From Coenobita brevimanus (lineage: Eukaryota; Arthropoda; Malacostraca; Decapoda; Coenobitidae): a DNA stretch of 64,000 bases. The DNA is taken from contig CM064681.1 of the NCBI GenBank assembly GCA_032717465.1, positions 14,543,510 through 14,607,509 on the forward strand. The letters are read 5' to 3'. Of this stretch, positions 46,813 to 58,095 are shown piece after piece (within the stretch, counting starts at the first letter, position 1; the number at the start of each line of letters is the position of its first letter). Below the pieces are notes generated by a model. The model had not been told where the DNA came from. It saw only the letters and a program-made list of their open reading frames with translations, and did no database searches. Made by a program: the position numbers and the translations under genes.

Positions 46813-48395
46813 GGGGAGGGCGGTGATGATTCGGCCACTTTTTCGAAAAAAAATCATAATAAATAAAGTTTAAGAAATTCTTAAAATCTGCTTATTCCAA
46901 GAGGAAGCCACATCTTTTGGCTCTTTTGTGTGCTATTGTCAGTTCTTAAACTTACGTCATTTCTTGGCAGTAATACAAACTCTTAAGGTCTCCAAAATGG
47001 CCGAACCATCCCTCTTGGTGTGGATGATTCGGCCACTGGCGTTGGATGGTTCGGCCACCATGTGGGATGATTTGGCCACTTGCCTCTGGGGCTCAATGAA
47101 AGAATTAAATACAGTGTGAAAATTAAGAATCAAATTTTCATCTATGCTGATATGATTTATTGGATTTATTTTTACCTAAACAATCTCCTTTTAATGAAAC
47201 AAGGAACAAACAATCTCCTTATAATGAAATTAAATGACTCTACTCTTGCCTATCTCAGATAAAATAAAACTATAATTTTGTGGAAGAAAATATCCGAGTC
47301 AAATGAAAGCTACTTCTCTTACATGCTGTTTACTCTTAACGCATTTTAAATCTAGTGAAACAAAAATCCAAAGTTGTAATACCTTTGCTTTCGCTTTATG
47401 CGTTGTGAAACTGGTTCAGGTAATACTCCAATTATAGCGTTTCTTGAAACAGAAGCCTCATCAATTTCTGAGGGAAAGTAGAGAGAAAGAGAGAGAGAGA
47501 GAGAGAATATGTAATTTTATAGAAAAAAAGTAAGGGGATGAGTCTGTTATGATGTGGCAGGGGTAAACCAGCTCTGCTGTCGGGTCCTGCTGCAGATGTC
47601 ACTGATTGCATTGCGCAGTTGACCCTTGTGCGGTGTGGTGCGGTGATGATCAGTCCATTCTCCCCTTTGGGGCTAAGATGCGAATGAATGTGTTTGAATG
47701 GATGAGTAAATGGGGAGTGTGTCGTCCTGTCTCGGCTACCTCCCTTATCGGGGGATTGCGAGTTCGAGCCTCGCCCGGGCTGCCGTGCCGGGAGTGGTAG
47801 CTCGCTCCTGTAACCCTAGCGGGGCTATATAGTCCAATACAGGGCTTAGCTCGGGGGAACTCCATTTCTCCCATTTTCTCCTTGGGGGAAGCAGCCTAGG
47901 TATATAGATAGATAGATAGAAAAAAATTGTTAAATAAAGAAAATAAATCATTAGATAATTATGAGGGATGGTTCGGCCACCTGGCAACCCTGCCGAACCA
48001 TCCCTCACTTCAAGTGGCCGAATCATCCCCCATGTATAAAGATGTACACATGGCGCCCCGAAACCCAGAGTTCATAAGCTGTTCGAGTGCTATCTACTCT
48101 CACGTCGCCTATAGACAATAAATGATATTTGCACTATATATGGATAACAACCCTGAAGTATTAATGGAGCTACTGCTTACGTTGGATCACCGAAAAAGTA
48201 CATAGGGGTCATGAAAAATCATAAAATCTAACCTGATGTTGCTGTTTCCCGGCCAACCAAAACAAAAACACATGTGCCATTTGTCGGCAAGATCACGCAA
48301 CTTCATGCGAAATCTCAATGATCTAGGTCCCCTACATTATTCAGGAAGGCCAGTGGCCGAACCATCCTCCTGGCCGAACTATCACTGCGCTCCCC
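46813..48395. mobile_element. TA-flanked non-coding element with ten copies of GGATGRTTCGGCCAC
   Basis: TA at 46811-46812 and 48396-48397 flank matching ends GGGGAGGGCGGTGATGATTC and (inverted) GGGGAGCGCAGTGATAGTTC. The 15-bp motif or a close variant occurs at 46824, 46998, 47022, 47044, 47065, 47966, 47990, 48014, 48353 and 48369. Four of the five left-hand copies point inwards, and four of the five right-hand copies point inwards from the other side. This looks like an array of transposase sites at both ends of a non-autonomous TA-target element (Tc1/mariner/pogo-like in target choice). No transposase is encoded. Inside lie a (GA)n tract (47480-47505) and a SINE. Confidence 0.65.
47690..47925 (+). 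mobile_element. SINE-like element with B-box and (GATA)n tail
   Basis: AGTTCGAGCC at 47761-47770 fits an RNA polymerase III B box, in a CGAGCCTCGCCCGGGC context like a tRNA T arm. The upstream A box is weak. The sequence ends in ATAGATAGATAGATAG then a short A run (47901-47925). The tail matches the RTE-like LINE ends in this window, suggesting mobilisation by that LINE. Limits are approximate. Confidence 0.5.
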
Positions 48396-48659
48396 TACCC
48401 ATACACTTGCCAAGTGCCAACAGTTGTTTTAAGCAGTCCACAGAACCGGTGGATCTTATTGGCTTAGAGAATTGAAAACGTCATAGTTTGTAATGACGCC
48501 AGAGTAATCCAAAGCTGGTATTGGTTAAACATACAATTGAACGTGTCCTGTACGAATAGATGACGAAATATGGAAGTGTTTATTGGCTGACGGCATAACT
48601 GAACGTGTTCTGTACGGAGAGAAGACGAATTTAAAGCCATTGAAACACTTCCCTCCCCC

Positions 48660-48661
48660 CT

Positions 48662-48710
<49 letters not shown>
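48660..48710. repeat. (CT)n microsatellite
   Basis: C-rich then CT dinucleotides, within the right part of the hAT element. Confidence 0.95.
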
Positions 48711-48711
<1 letters not shown>

Positions 48712-48869
48712 AGCTTTTAAGGATTTTCAACTGTCAAGAAGCATAATTTCTGTAGATTTTCAGGAGAACCCATCAAAATTCAGTAGATTAGGGCAGAAAT
48801 TCGGGATTTCTGGAGACTCGTCAGAATTTCAGTAGATCTCATGAAATTTCGGTAGATCTGGCAACACTG

Positions 48870-49160
48870 CCGTCGACTGCCAGGTACTTGCCAGACGTAC
48901 GAATCATTCACCCTCTAACTTTGGAGAGAGAAGAATTCGTAGCTGGCTATTTCGCCTCTCGGTGAATTCGGTCTAGGGAATTTCACCCACGATAATCTCG
49001 AGTGATTTATATTGCTAAGCGCCGTCATTTTTATCATTTTAGAATCTTATTTTCACGTTTACTTTCTTTCTCTTTGTCTGTCTTAATGTTTGATGGGTCT
49101 ATTTCGTTGAGCCAAACAAAGTAAGAGACGAATCCACTGTAAACAATGAAGTTGCAGTGT
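48870..49160. repeat. Repeat locus, left copy, second part (after the hAT element)
   Basis: Matches the reverse complement of about 55950-56235. Shared stretches include ACGAATCATTCAC, GGGAATTTCACCCACGATAA and GAGCCAAACAAA. Together with 43440-43541 it forms the filled copy of the locus. Confidence 0.8.
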
Positions 49161-49859
49161 AGTGAAATAACTTGTCCCCAGAAAAATCTTCAGATGCCAA
49201 AAGGCATTCATCATACAGCAATTGATATTTCGTGTAATACATGACTTACAGGATCCACTAACTTCACCTCATTATACTTAACTAAAATATCGGATCTCGA
49301 CTTTCCTCGTGCTGCCTCGTTCTCTGTTCACAGCGTCTTTTGTCTCTCGCCTGTAATCCATTCTTTTGACCCCTGGCATAAGTTAAACTAAATGTATGTG
49401 GTCTGACATGCCACCTCCTGAACCTTTGTACTCATACACATTTGCTTCCTTGAGACTGAAGAAGTACATATACTATTTTTTTTTTTTTTCGGTACAGTAC
49501 TACGGTTCAAGTCAGTGACCATAGCCACTCCTGAAAATCATTTTGGTAAAGGAAAAAATAATGTTTTACTAATATTGGTGCAATGGAATTTTTCTGCTTA
49601 TTCTCATGTTAAATTACACTCCTAGTAAGGAATTTCATGAAGACGTGTTGAAATGCTGCAAAAGACTTGTATATATGGTAATACTATTTTAATGAATAAT
49701 TAAAATGTTGAATAATATTCAAAATCCTAACCCACCCAGGCCTTAATGAAATGGGTAAACACTACTAAACACAACTGTACACAAACTTAGCCTAGCTTAT
49801 ATTGCATGAGATGTGGGTAGGGTAGGCATGCTTGTTGGCATTATTACTTTAGGTTGTTA
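49161..49859. other. No recognised feature
   Basis: AT-rich sequence with a T run (49480-49491). No coding region or clear repeat. Confidence 0.5.
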
Positions 49860-50370
49860 GGCTGCTGGAGAAAATAATGTACTGTACTTGGTAGACAACT
49901 ATACAGTAGTTACACAACTAATTCAGTAAGACCCTCAGTTTCGCTGATTAGCATAAAACCACAAATTTAATGTTTCTTTTTTTTTTTTTTATAATTATTT
50001 GTATTACCACCACCAAAGATACATTATGAAGTCAGAAAGGACAGCTACAAAAGACATTTGTGATACCTAAACCGTAAATTTCTTGAGTTCTACCTAACCT
50101 GGGTAATGTTTAGTTAGCCTCTAACAAGGGTAAGCAATTGTGAAATACAGAACATGCAATTCACATCCAAGGAAAACACTCATTGCATATAATCTATTAT
50201 TAAGAATGACAGATATGAAGAACTGTGCTTGATAGTTTTCCACTAAGACTACTCACTGAATCGATTGTTGAATATATCACATTGTTACTATAATCACATT
50301 GATTAGATGTATGTGGTCTACTATTTGTATTGTTATCTGTGTTTTGGCATTTCTCAGCTATGATTCAAGA
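49860..50370. repeat. Diverged direct repeat, first copy
   Basis: Related in the same orientation to 55260-55730. Shared stretches: TTACCACCACCAAAGATACA, GACATTTGTGA, CTGAATCGATTGT and GATGTATGTGGTCTACT. Non-coding, strongly diverged. Confidence 0.7.
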
Positions 50371-50377
50371 TAAAGAG

Positions 50378-50715
50378 TACCATGCTCAATCGGTAGAGAG
50401 GTGGCCTGCAGTCCTAGCGGACCCAGGTTCGAATCCCGGCTGGGGCAGGGAACAGTTTAAGGATTTGAATTTCATTAAATCAGGCTTTACTGATATACCA
50501 GAAGACCCGCCGACATGTCGTAAAAATACCCCCGCTAATACCAATACGCCAGTTCTGTATGAGACAGCCCTAGCATGTATTCAATATTGACGGTGGGTGT
50601 TAGTGCCGAAGTGGTGACATGTAGAGGTGTATGGTATGTAGGAGGACTGCTGGGCCTTGATAGCAGGCTGTGAAGCCTATGCCCAGAGTTGGACACATAA
50701 AAAAAAAAAAAAAAA
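50378..50715 (+). mobile_element. tRNA-derived SINE with poly(A) tail
   Basis: An A box (TGCTCAATCGG, 50383-50393) and a perfect B box (GGTTCGAATCC, 50426-50436) are spaced as in a tRNA, with a central CCTGCAGTCC resembling an anticodon arm. The flanks do not pair as an acceptor stem, so this is not a working tRNA. A body of about 250 bp follows and ends in ACATA plus 17 A residues (50698-50715). Confidence 0.75.
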
Positions 50716-51359
50716 TGCAATATTCTGTGCCAGGACAGTGATCTGAAAATTCAGGGGGTATGTTGTTGTTGTTGTTGCTGTTGCTTGCTCAACCCCAGCC
50801 ATATCTGGACAGCATACCTATCGGCCACAGGCAAGCAGATGCTCCTATGGGATTTTCCCACAGGTTCTCTGTGTTGTTCATGTTGTGTCTGCATTTTAGT
50901 GTGTCCCGTGCTGTGTGCTAGGTTGTAGGGGTCCTTTATACAAGAAGAAAAAGTTCTAGAACCCCTGTTTTAGGGGAATGAAGTCACACAATGTACAGCA
51001 TTGGGGTCCGAAGGGGGGGGGGAAGGGTGGCAATTGACCCCCCCCCCTTTGGAATTCCAAAGTGCTTCAGTTCTTGTTCAAGGATGATTGAGTGATCTGA
51101 GTCGATTCATGCATTGTCACTTTATGCATTTGGTGTAAGTCTTGTAACTCATGTTAGTAAATGCGTATGCCTATTTGGTGTGTGTGTATTTTGATATAAC
51201 CGCACATATACTGTATGTAAAATTTCTTTTATTTTGCCTCCCCTTACAAAAAATCCTGCAGATGCCCCTGTGTGCAGTGAATCTAACTGGCCATTTAATG
51301 GGAATAGTGATTCCTTCAAAGTTCTTCTTAGGTAGTTGAGATGATTTAAGATGTGAACG
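50716..51359. other. No gene; short (GTT)n and homopolymer tracts
   Basis: (GTT)n at 50762-50782, and a G-run then C-run pair at 51012-51050. Nothing else recognised. Confidence 0.5.
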
Positions 51360-51895
51360 TGGGTGATGAAGCACAAGAGAAAATGCAACAGGGAAAGAGA
51401 GTTGTAGTAATACTGAAGGTATTAGTAAGGAATAGAATTAAGTATGGAAGTACAGCACAGAAACCATTGCATGTCAGTACAATATTGTGGTTCCAAAACT
51501 GATGTATGGAAGCAGAGCATGGGCACTGCTGGACAGTCACGTCTCATGTGAGAGCCACTGAAATGAGTTATCTGAATGGAGCTATTGGAGTAGCCTGGAT
51601 ATTAGCAGACAGATGAAACTTATAGACAGAGTTGTGTTCTTGTGGATGTTTTGGAAAGTACCAGGAGTAATGCTTTGGGGTAGTTCTGCCATGTGCGATG
51701 AACAGAGGGTGAGTGTATGACTAGAGAAGTATATGAATAAAGCTGAAGAGAATCATGATAATGGGAAGACTGAGGATAAGGTAGTGGGATAAAGTGAAGG
51801 GGTATGTGAAAATAACCAGAAATAGAGTGACTTTCGTAGACTGGAAGAGGATGACACTGAGACGATTTATTCCAACCCAGTGTAATGGGGTCTAA
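51360..51895 (+). mobile_element. Degraded LINE 3' fragment (RTE-like)
   Basis: The plus strand shows VPKLMYGSRAWALLDSHV, RATEMSYLNGAIGVA and MTLRRFIP in separate frames, in the order seen in C-terminal parts of endonuclease-reverse transcriptases. Heavily mutated. Confidence 0.6.
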
Positions 51896-51919
51896 AAACA
51901 CCCACATTGCCTAGAGGCA

Positions 51920-52020
51920 AAGCGGGGATCAACTGTTTGGCTCAGTGGTAACGTGTGCGCATTTGATGTGCAAAGGTCTGCGATCAAATCTCGCCCGGAC
52001 TAGTGATACATTTGTTAAGT
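51920..52020 (+). mobile_element. tRNA-derived SINE head
   Basis: A box TTGGCTCAGTGGT (51937-51949) and a B-box-like GCGATCAAATC (51980-51990), followed by TCGCCCGGAC. The B box is mutated from GGTTCGA and no acceptor stem is evident. The 3' limit is unknown. Confidence 0.5.
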
Positions 52021-52372
52021 TTCAGTTTGGTTATACACCAGTGCATGAAGGGTGAGAGTATCTGGTAGTAGTATTGTGCAGGTACCATGGTTTCATGTGG
52101 GTGCGTAAGAGGTGTATTGGTCTAAGAGGTAGGTTACAGACTATGTTGAGTTTGAGTGTGCTGTGTGCAGAGGAGAGCATGTGAAGAGAGAGACTTGGGA
52201 GTGGATTGATCAAAATTGGTGAATTGCTTGAGTGTACAGAGGAGTTTTGCTACATGGGCAATATGATATGTGCGGGTGGTAGAATTGGGGCCAGCTCAGA
52301 AAGCTTAGGAAGGTTGGAAGAAGTTTAGAGAGTTGTTACCACTTGGGGAACAGGGGATGCTGTCCCTTAAAG
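52021..52372. other. No recognised feature
   Basis: Possibly the body of the preceding SINE or more LINE remnant; nothing decisive. Confidence 0.4.
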
Positions 52373-52376
52373 TTAA

Positions 52377-53150
52377 CCCGTCGCATCTCATCCAATTTTT
52401 CACCACTGACACCCCCCAATCTCGACAGATTTTCGATTTTTTTTTTTTTTTTTTTTTTTGCTAAAACCTCGGCTTTTTATGAGAAACATCAGAAAATGCC
52501 CCCCAAAGTGCTCACCTGAGCTTAGAAGTGGTCTAAGCAGGTGACCCTTTAAACACCTGGTACCGTGTTCTCTGGAGCCATGCTGCCGGTGTCACGTTTT
52601 CTATGTAATGGTAACTATTGTAAACCACTCAGAATAGGAAGATATTTTTTCATTTGATATGAATTTATATGTAGGACAAGAACATATTGGTTTTCACACA
52701 ATAATATAGGCGATATAAGCATTGTTTCATACACTGAACACATCAACATACTGCACCTTCCTTGGTGATGTTACCTCCTCATCACAACTGCTCGTTTCTT
52801 CCTCTGGCACCACGTAAGCTTTGTCCTCCACATCATCATCGATTGGGGAATCACTCTCACCTTGAATTTCGTACCGTGGCGTGACGTGTCTTTACTGGCT
52901 AGGTCACTGCTAACAGGTGAGTTGCTGAGACAATGGCATGCAGGGGGGGGGTCATGTGGGGTAAGGCAGTGTCCCCACCTGGTGGCAGGTAGAGGAAGGT
53001 GTCCCTTGTCTATGTACCAAAAATCACGCACGAAATTTGAAAATTGTGAAAATGATGGACCTTGCAAATGCAAAACGTATGGATACGTTATCGGGATTCA
53101 CCGTGACAAAACGTTGCAATGTATCCATACATTATCGGGACATCTCGGGT
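52377..53150. mobile_element. Candidate non-autonomous piggyBac-like element
   Basis: TTAA at 52373-52376 and 53151-53154 flank ends CCCGTCGCATC and (inverted) ACCCGAGATGTC. The right end holds two CCCGATAAYGTAT boxes with dyads (AATGTATGGATACATT-type), echoing the paired box-plus-dyad design of PB1 and PB2. The inverted repeats match poorly. There is no coding region; a T run lies at 52439-52459. Confidence 0.4.
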
Positions 53151-53164
53151 TTAAGGGTCACTCA

Positions 53165-53640
53165 TATGCAGCATGTGTGTGGATCCCTATAGAAACAAAA
53201 CTTGGGGGACAAAGGAGGGAGATGTCCATAGGCTCTAGTGTACTGAGATGAAGATGGCTGAGATGGATGTGTGGTGCATTTTTGAATGACAGACTTGGGG
53301 ATGTCAGGGTTGAGAATGAGAATTTGAGAGGCAGAATGGGTCTTGAATGCATTAGTAATGTGATCAGAAGATGCAGATTGAGGTGGTTTGGCTGTGTGGA
53401 GTGGATGGAGGATGGTAACTGGGTGAAGGTGTGAAGGCTGTGCAGGTCGAGGATAGAGGTGCCAGAGGCATACCAAACAATAAAAAAGGATGAGGTCATA
53501 TAGAGTGATCTCAGGGTTGTTGGCCTGAATAGTGAGGCTGCTATAGACTGAGCAGCACGGAGAGCTTCCAATAGGTATACAAGGCTGACACTTGCAAGCA
53601 TGCATGTAACCTTTAAAACAAAATTAAACAAATCCCAGGG
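53165..53640 (+). mobile_element. Degraded LINE 3' end (endonuclease-reverse transcriptase tail)
   Basis: The plus strand around 53360-53570 reads RRCRLRWFGCVEWMEDGNWV, then KKDEVI, SDLRVVGLNSEAAID and RASNRYTRLT. This follows the C-terminal tail of RTE-type LINE proteins. Stops interrupt it. Confidence 0.75.
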
Positions 53641-54419
53641 AGATCAAGTTTTTCTAGTCAAAGCTTGTGTACTGTTGCGGTACCTACCATCCATTCAGTT
53701 AATGTAGAGCTACCTGCTTCCTTCTTCACCTATCTTTCTTTTCTGTGTCTGCCCTCCTCTCATTATGTTTACACTCATCCTTCCTGTCAGTTTTAACTAC
53801 TGTTCTTTCTACTTGAGGTGACTGTACAATACATTACGGTCCTAATGGTGTCCTGTAATCCAGGAAATTATTTACAATGTTGGGTGGTAACCATATACCT
53901 GTAACCAATCAGTGGGGTGATGTGGAGTCTGGAAAGGTGTGCCCACTGAGTGGAGAGTCGCAAATGCAGTATCCACCCAGGATGAAAACCTCCCCAATCT
54001 TTTCCATGCATAACAGTGGCAAGGCACTGTCTGATGTCTGGAAACTTCAATTACCTGCATGAGATGGACCCTGCAGGACCAAGTGATTACCTGCTGTAGA
54101 TGGGCCAGCTTGACCAGTCAGAGTGGGTTGTTCAAAAACAACAATGGTATGGAATGTGGATGATGCTGATATGACTAATTAATTATATTGTAAATACTGG
54201 ACTTAGGGAGCTGTAGGTACTGTCATTACAGCTCTCAGTGTTTGGTTATAAATACTCGTCAAGAAACAAATCACAGGGTTAATCACCTGCAGTGGCAAGT
54301 TACTGGAGGTATAATGGAAGGTTAGCCAATACCGCATCTTTATGCATCAATATAAAAAATATTTATGATATTAAGTTTTACTGAACACAAACAGAATATT
54401 ACTGTCATATTATAACCTT
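53641..54419. other. No recognised feature
   Basis: Short frames only. I see no domain, repeat or RNA motif. Confidence 0.5.
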
Positions 54420-54768
54420 AAGCCTTTGGAGATACATGGAGAAACAGACTGACAAATGAGGAAGGAGCACTGTGGTATCGATGTGGATGTGATTGAGAAA
54501 GTTAAGACGAGGTGGTTTGGTCATATGGAGGGAATGAAGAATGAAAGACTGACCAGGAGGATGTGTGTGAGTGTGGTAGAGGGGGCAAGAGAGAGGAGGG
54601 AGACCAAGGATGAGGTGGAGTGATGGAGTGGAAAAGTATATGAGAGAGGGGGTTGGAGGTAGGGCAGCCAGATGGCAGGTGGCAGGATGACATGGAGGCA
54701 ATTTGTTTATGGTCACACCTCATAGGAATGAGGCATCAGGCTATAGATAGGTAAATAGATAGATATCA
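54420..54768 (+). mobile_element. 3' end of an RTE-like LINE with a GATA tail
   Basis: KVKTRWFGHMEGMKNERLTR is followed by GRPRMRW-style sequence and ATTTGTTTATGGTCACACCTC, then CTATAGATAGG...ATAGATAGATA. Same family as 27830-28042 and 29480-29925, and the longest of the three. Confidence 0.8.
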
Positions 54769-55259
54769 CCTTAAGTGAGGTTACTAGATAAGGATATTAT
54801 ATTTTACCCTTGAGTTTGCATCATAATTTGGGCCGAACCAGCATGCTTTTTTTTTTTTTTTTTTTTTTTGGCAACCCCAGAGATCTTGTAGTTATTTAAA
54901 ATCAATGTAAATTTATGAAGTAGAAATCTGCTTAAATACTACTCTCTTGGAACATTCACTACCTTCGACGTTTCTTTTGCATAAGGCAATAACTTTCTTC
55001 CAACATAATGGATATTTGAAGCCATTGTCCATTACTTTTCAGTTCTGAAACATGATCTGTATAATTTGTTATTCTCATTCCAGAAGTTGGTCACTGTATC
55101 ATCAAGAGACCTAGATTCTCAGAAGACAAGATGTTTGTAATGAACTAAAGTTTTATTCAGTACTGTTGGTCATACATGTACGGCAACATTGTGATAGGTG
55201 AATACTAGTGAAGACGAGGGAGAAGGAAAATAAAAAGTCCAAAGTTTGAAAAAATAATT
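54769..55259. other. No recognised feature
   Basis: A T run at 54846-54869. Otherwise AT-rich, non-coding. Confidence 0.5.
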
Positions 55260-55730
55260 TACTTACTGGGTTCCTCACAAAAATAACGTACTGGGCCTGG
55301 TATCATAATTACACAAATAATTCAGTAAAGCCCTTATTTTAATTACCTTATAACCTGCATTAAGAAAAAAAAAATCATTCTTATTTCTATTACTACCACC
55401 AAAGATACAAACAACTCAATATGACATTTGTGAAAACCTAACCTTTTCATTTTGTTCTTTACCTAAGCTGGACATATGTTAAGATAGCACCTAATTTGGA
55501 TGTGTATTTTCCAAACATAAATATATGTAAGTCACTTTCACAGAAAAACCACTGGAAATAGTTTTATTAAGCATTAATAAGAATTCTGGTTCCTCGCTTC
55601 CCTACCGTGACCATTCTCTGAATCGATTGTAGAAGTTTCCTGCTAAAAATTCATTTATTCAGATGTATATGGTCTACTCTGCCTATTGTTTTCAGTAAGT
55701 TGTTATAATCTGCTATGATAGAACATGATG
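55260..55730. repeat. Diverged direct repeat, second copy
   Basis: Partner of 49860-50370, same orientation. The region 55731-55949 after it has no recognised feature. Confidence 0.7.
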
Positions 55731-55949
55731 AGAGACCCATGCAGTCCAGCCATCGCTGATCGCCAATTATTAAGTTAGCTGCTTATTTATCCATGTACCA
55801 TAGTTTAACCACTTATATTCACACCGAATTATAACAGATTATAACTGAATCATAGAGTAACTGCTCGTAAGATAATAGTCCGCTTAAAATAACTACAATA
55901 AAATTGTAGGCTATATGATTAGCGTGATAATCGGTCTCCCTCCGCCCGT

Positions 55950-56330
55950 GTTTGCAGCTTCTTTGGTTACAGTGGATTCGTCCCATATTTTGTTTGGCTC
56001 AACGAATTAGTCCCAACATACCTTACGACAGATAAAATAAAGAAAGTAAAAGTGAGATCAAGATTCTAAAGTGATAAGAATGGAGCTTAGCAATAAAAGT
56101 CAATCGAGATTATCGTGGGTGAAATTCCCTAGTCTGAATTCACCGAAAGACGAAATAATCAGCTAGAGTTCTCTCTCCAGAGTTAGAAAGTGAATGATTC
56201 GTATGCCTAGCATGTATCTGGCAGCCAACGGCACATGCGCAACGGACGCAAGGATTCAGACTATCCAGGGGTGCAGGATTTTTCACTACACCGGCACTGT
56301 GCTGAAAGAGAGATCCTTTGTTCTGACTGC
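55950..56330. repeat. Repeat locus, right copy: empty site of the hAT element
   Basis: The reverse complement corresponds to 43440-43541 joined to 48870-49160 with no hAT sequence between them. At the insertion point it reads CCGTTGGC on the minus strand, where the left copy has CCGT, then the transposon, then CCGTCGAC. Confidence 0.8.
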
Positions 56331-56993
56331 ACCTGCGCTCTGCTCCACCAACTAGCGCAAAGAGAAATGGGGAGGGGCGGGGGTTTAGCAGAAATTCCAG
56401 TATATCGATACTTTGTTCAGTTTTTGATATTCTTGTCTAGTTCAGGCAAATTTTGGAGATCTTTACCAAATTAAAGCAACAGCATAACAATTTTAGTACA
56501 GTTTTTATCGTTTATCTAATGGCCTTTGTGCACAGCTCACTTCAATGTAGAGGATGCTAATTTACATTTACGACTCTGGTTTGGCAGCCAAGATAATGTT
56601 CTCTTTTTCATTACTTTTATTCATTTTTTGTTTTGAGATTCTCATTATGTTTCAGTGTTAACAATTATAGGATAGTTTGAGGGATTTTATCCACAGGTTT
56701 TTGTCTGTAGTCAAATTTCGTCACCTTTTAGAAAGTTTTGGAACAAAAGTAATTTTTTTTTTGGCAACGTAGGTTTTAATGTGATTCGCGACTGTCAGGG
56801 ATATGGTGAACAGGCAAACAGCATCTTGGGGGTGACGCACTAGGAATAACATTGTGCTCAAGATCCAGAGAATACCAGGTCAGTCCATGACGGGATGAAA
56901 ACGGGTCCCTAGCTGCACATGACGTCACAAGGCCTCCTGTCTCAGTTTGACCCAGGCCACCACATTGATTGGGTCGTGCTCAAGGTCGAAAAA

Positions 56994-57300
56994 ATGCCAG
57001 ATTATTGTGCAGTTTATGGCTGCAATTCTTCCTATTCGCACAAGAGAGACTATTCTCTATGCAGATTTCCTCAAGATGAAGAACTCAGAAAGACGTGGAT
57101 TAATCTGTGTCGGAGAAGACATTTTCAATCCCCAAAATGCAAGGCTATGTATTTTACATTTTAAAAGCTGATTCCATTAAAAGAAATCTAAAATATGAAC
57201 TCCTGGGCATTCCAGTTCCAGTAAAGATCCGAAAATTAGCGAAGGATGCAGTTCCAACGTTGTGCCTCCCCACATCAAGACGTATAGGTGGATACATGTG
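56994..57300 (+). pseudogene. THAP-domain sequence, frameshifted
   Basis: From the ATG at 56994 the reading MPDYCAVYGCNSS, SLCRFPQDEELRKTWINLCR matches the start of a THAP zinc finger (C2CH; Cys at residues 5 and 10, conserved Pro and Trp). The last Cys and His (ARLCILHF) lie in a second frame near 57140. The following ELLG/LKxDAVPTL-like tail (KYELLGIPVPVKIRKLAKDA) lies in a third frame. Two small indels have therefore broken it. THAP domains occur in P-element-like and other transposases and in host regulators; nothing here decides which. The interval 56331-56993 before it shows no feature. Confidence 0.75.
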
Positions 57301-57399
57301 TACAGTACAGCCTTATATGATATTTGTTTTAGTAGCATTTAAAAATAAGATTTTTTTTTTAAATATGATGTTGACAATAGCTTAAGAATGTTGATTAAA

Positions 57400-57910
<511 letters not shown>

Positions 57911-57948
57911 TAATATATCTACTTATATACTGTATATCTACTTATATA

Positions 57949-57949
<1 letters not shown>

Positions 57950-58000
<51 letters not shown>

Positions 58001-58002
58001 TG

Positions 58003-58091
<89 letters not shown>
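57950..58091. repeat. (AT)n microsatellite abutting copy E
   Basis: AT and AC/GT dinucleotides run directly into the first base of the copy E LTR at 58092. Confidence 0.95.

Positions 58092-58095
<4 letters not shown>

Larger units (their letters stand above)
43542..48869 (-). mobile_element. hAT-like DNA transposon with intact transposase frame
   Basis: Perfect 14-bp terminal inverted repeats CAGTGTTGCCAGAT at 43542-43555 and ATCTGGCAACACTG at 48856-48869. Ends starting CAGNG fit the hAT superfamily. The transposase is on the minus strand (43927-45972). The related, uninterrupted locus near 56230 shows the site before insertion and confirms both boundaries. Only CCGT appears to be duplicated (CCGT before 43542 and from 48870 on), shorter than the usual 8 bp of hAT. 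Inside are an (AT)n tract (43629-43700), a TA-flanked element (46813-48395) and a SINE. Subterminal TTTCAGTAGA motifs occur at both ends. Confidence 0.88.

Noticed and set aside
50378..50452. tRNA-Cys-like gene
   Set aside because: A and B boxes are good, but no acceptor stem can be formed, and a SINE body with a poly(A) tail follows.
51931..52000. tRNA gene
   Set aside because: B box mutated and no acceptor stem; better explained as a SINE head.
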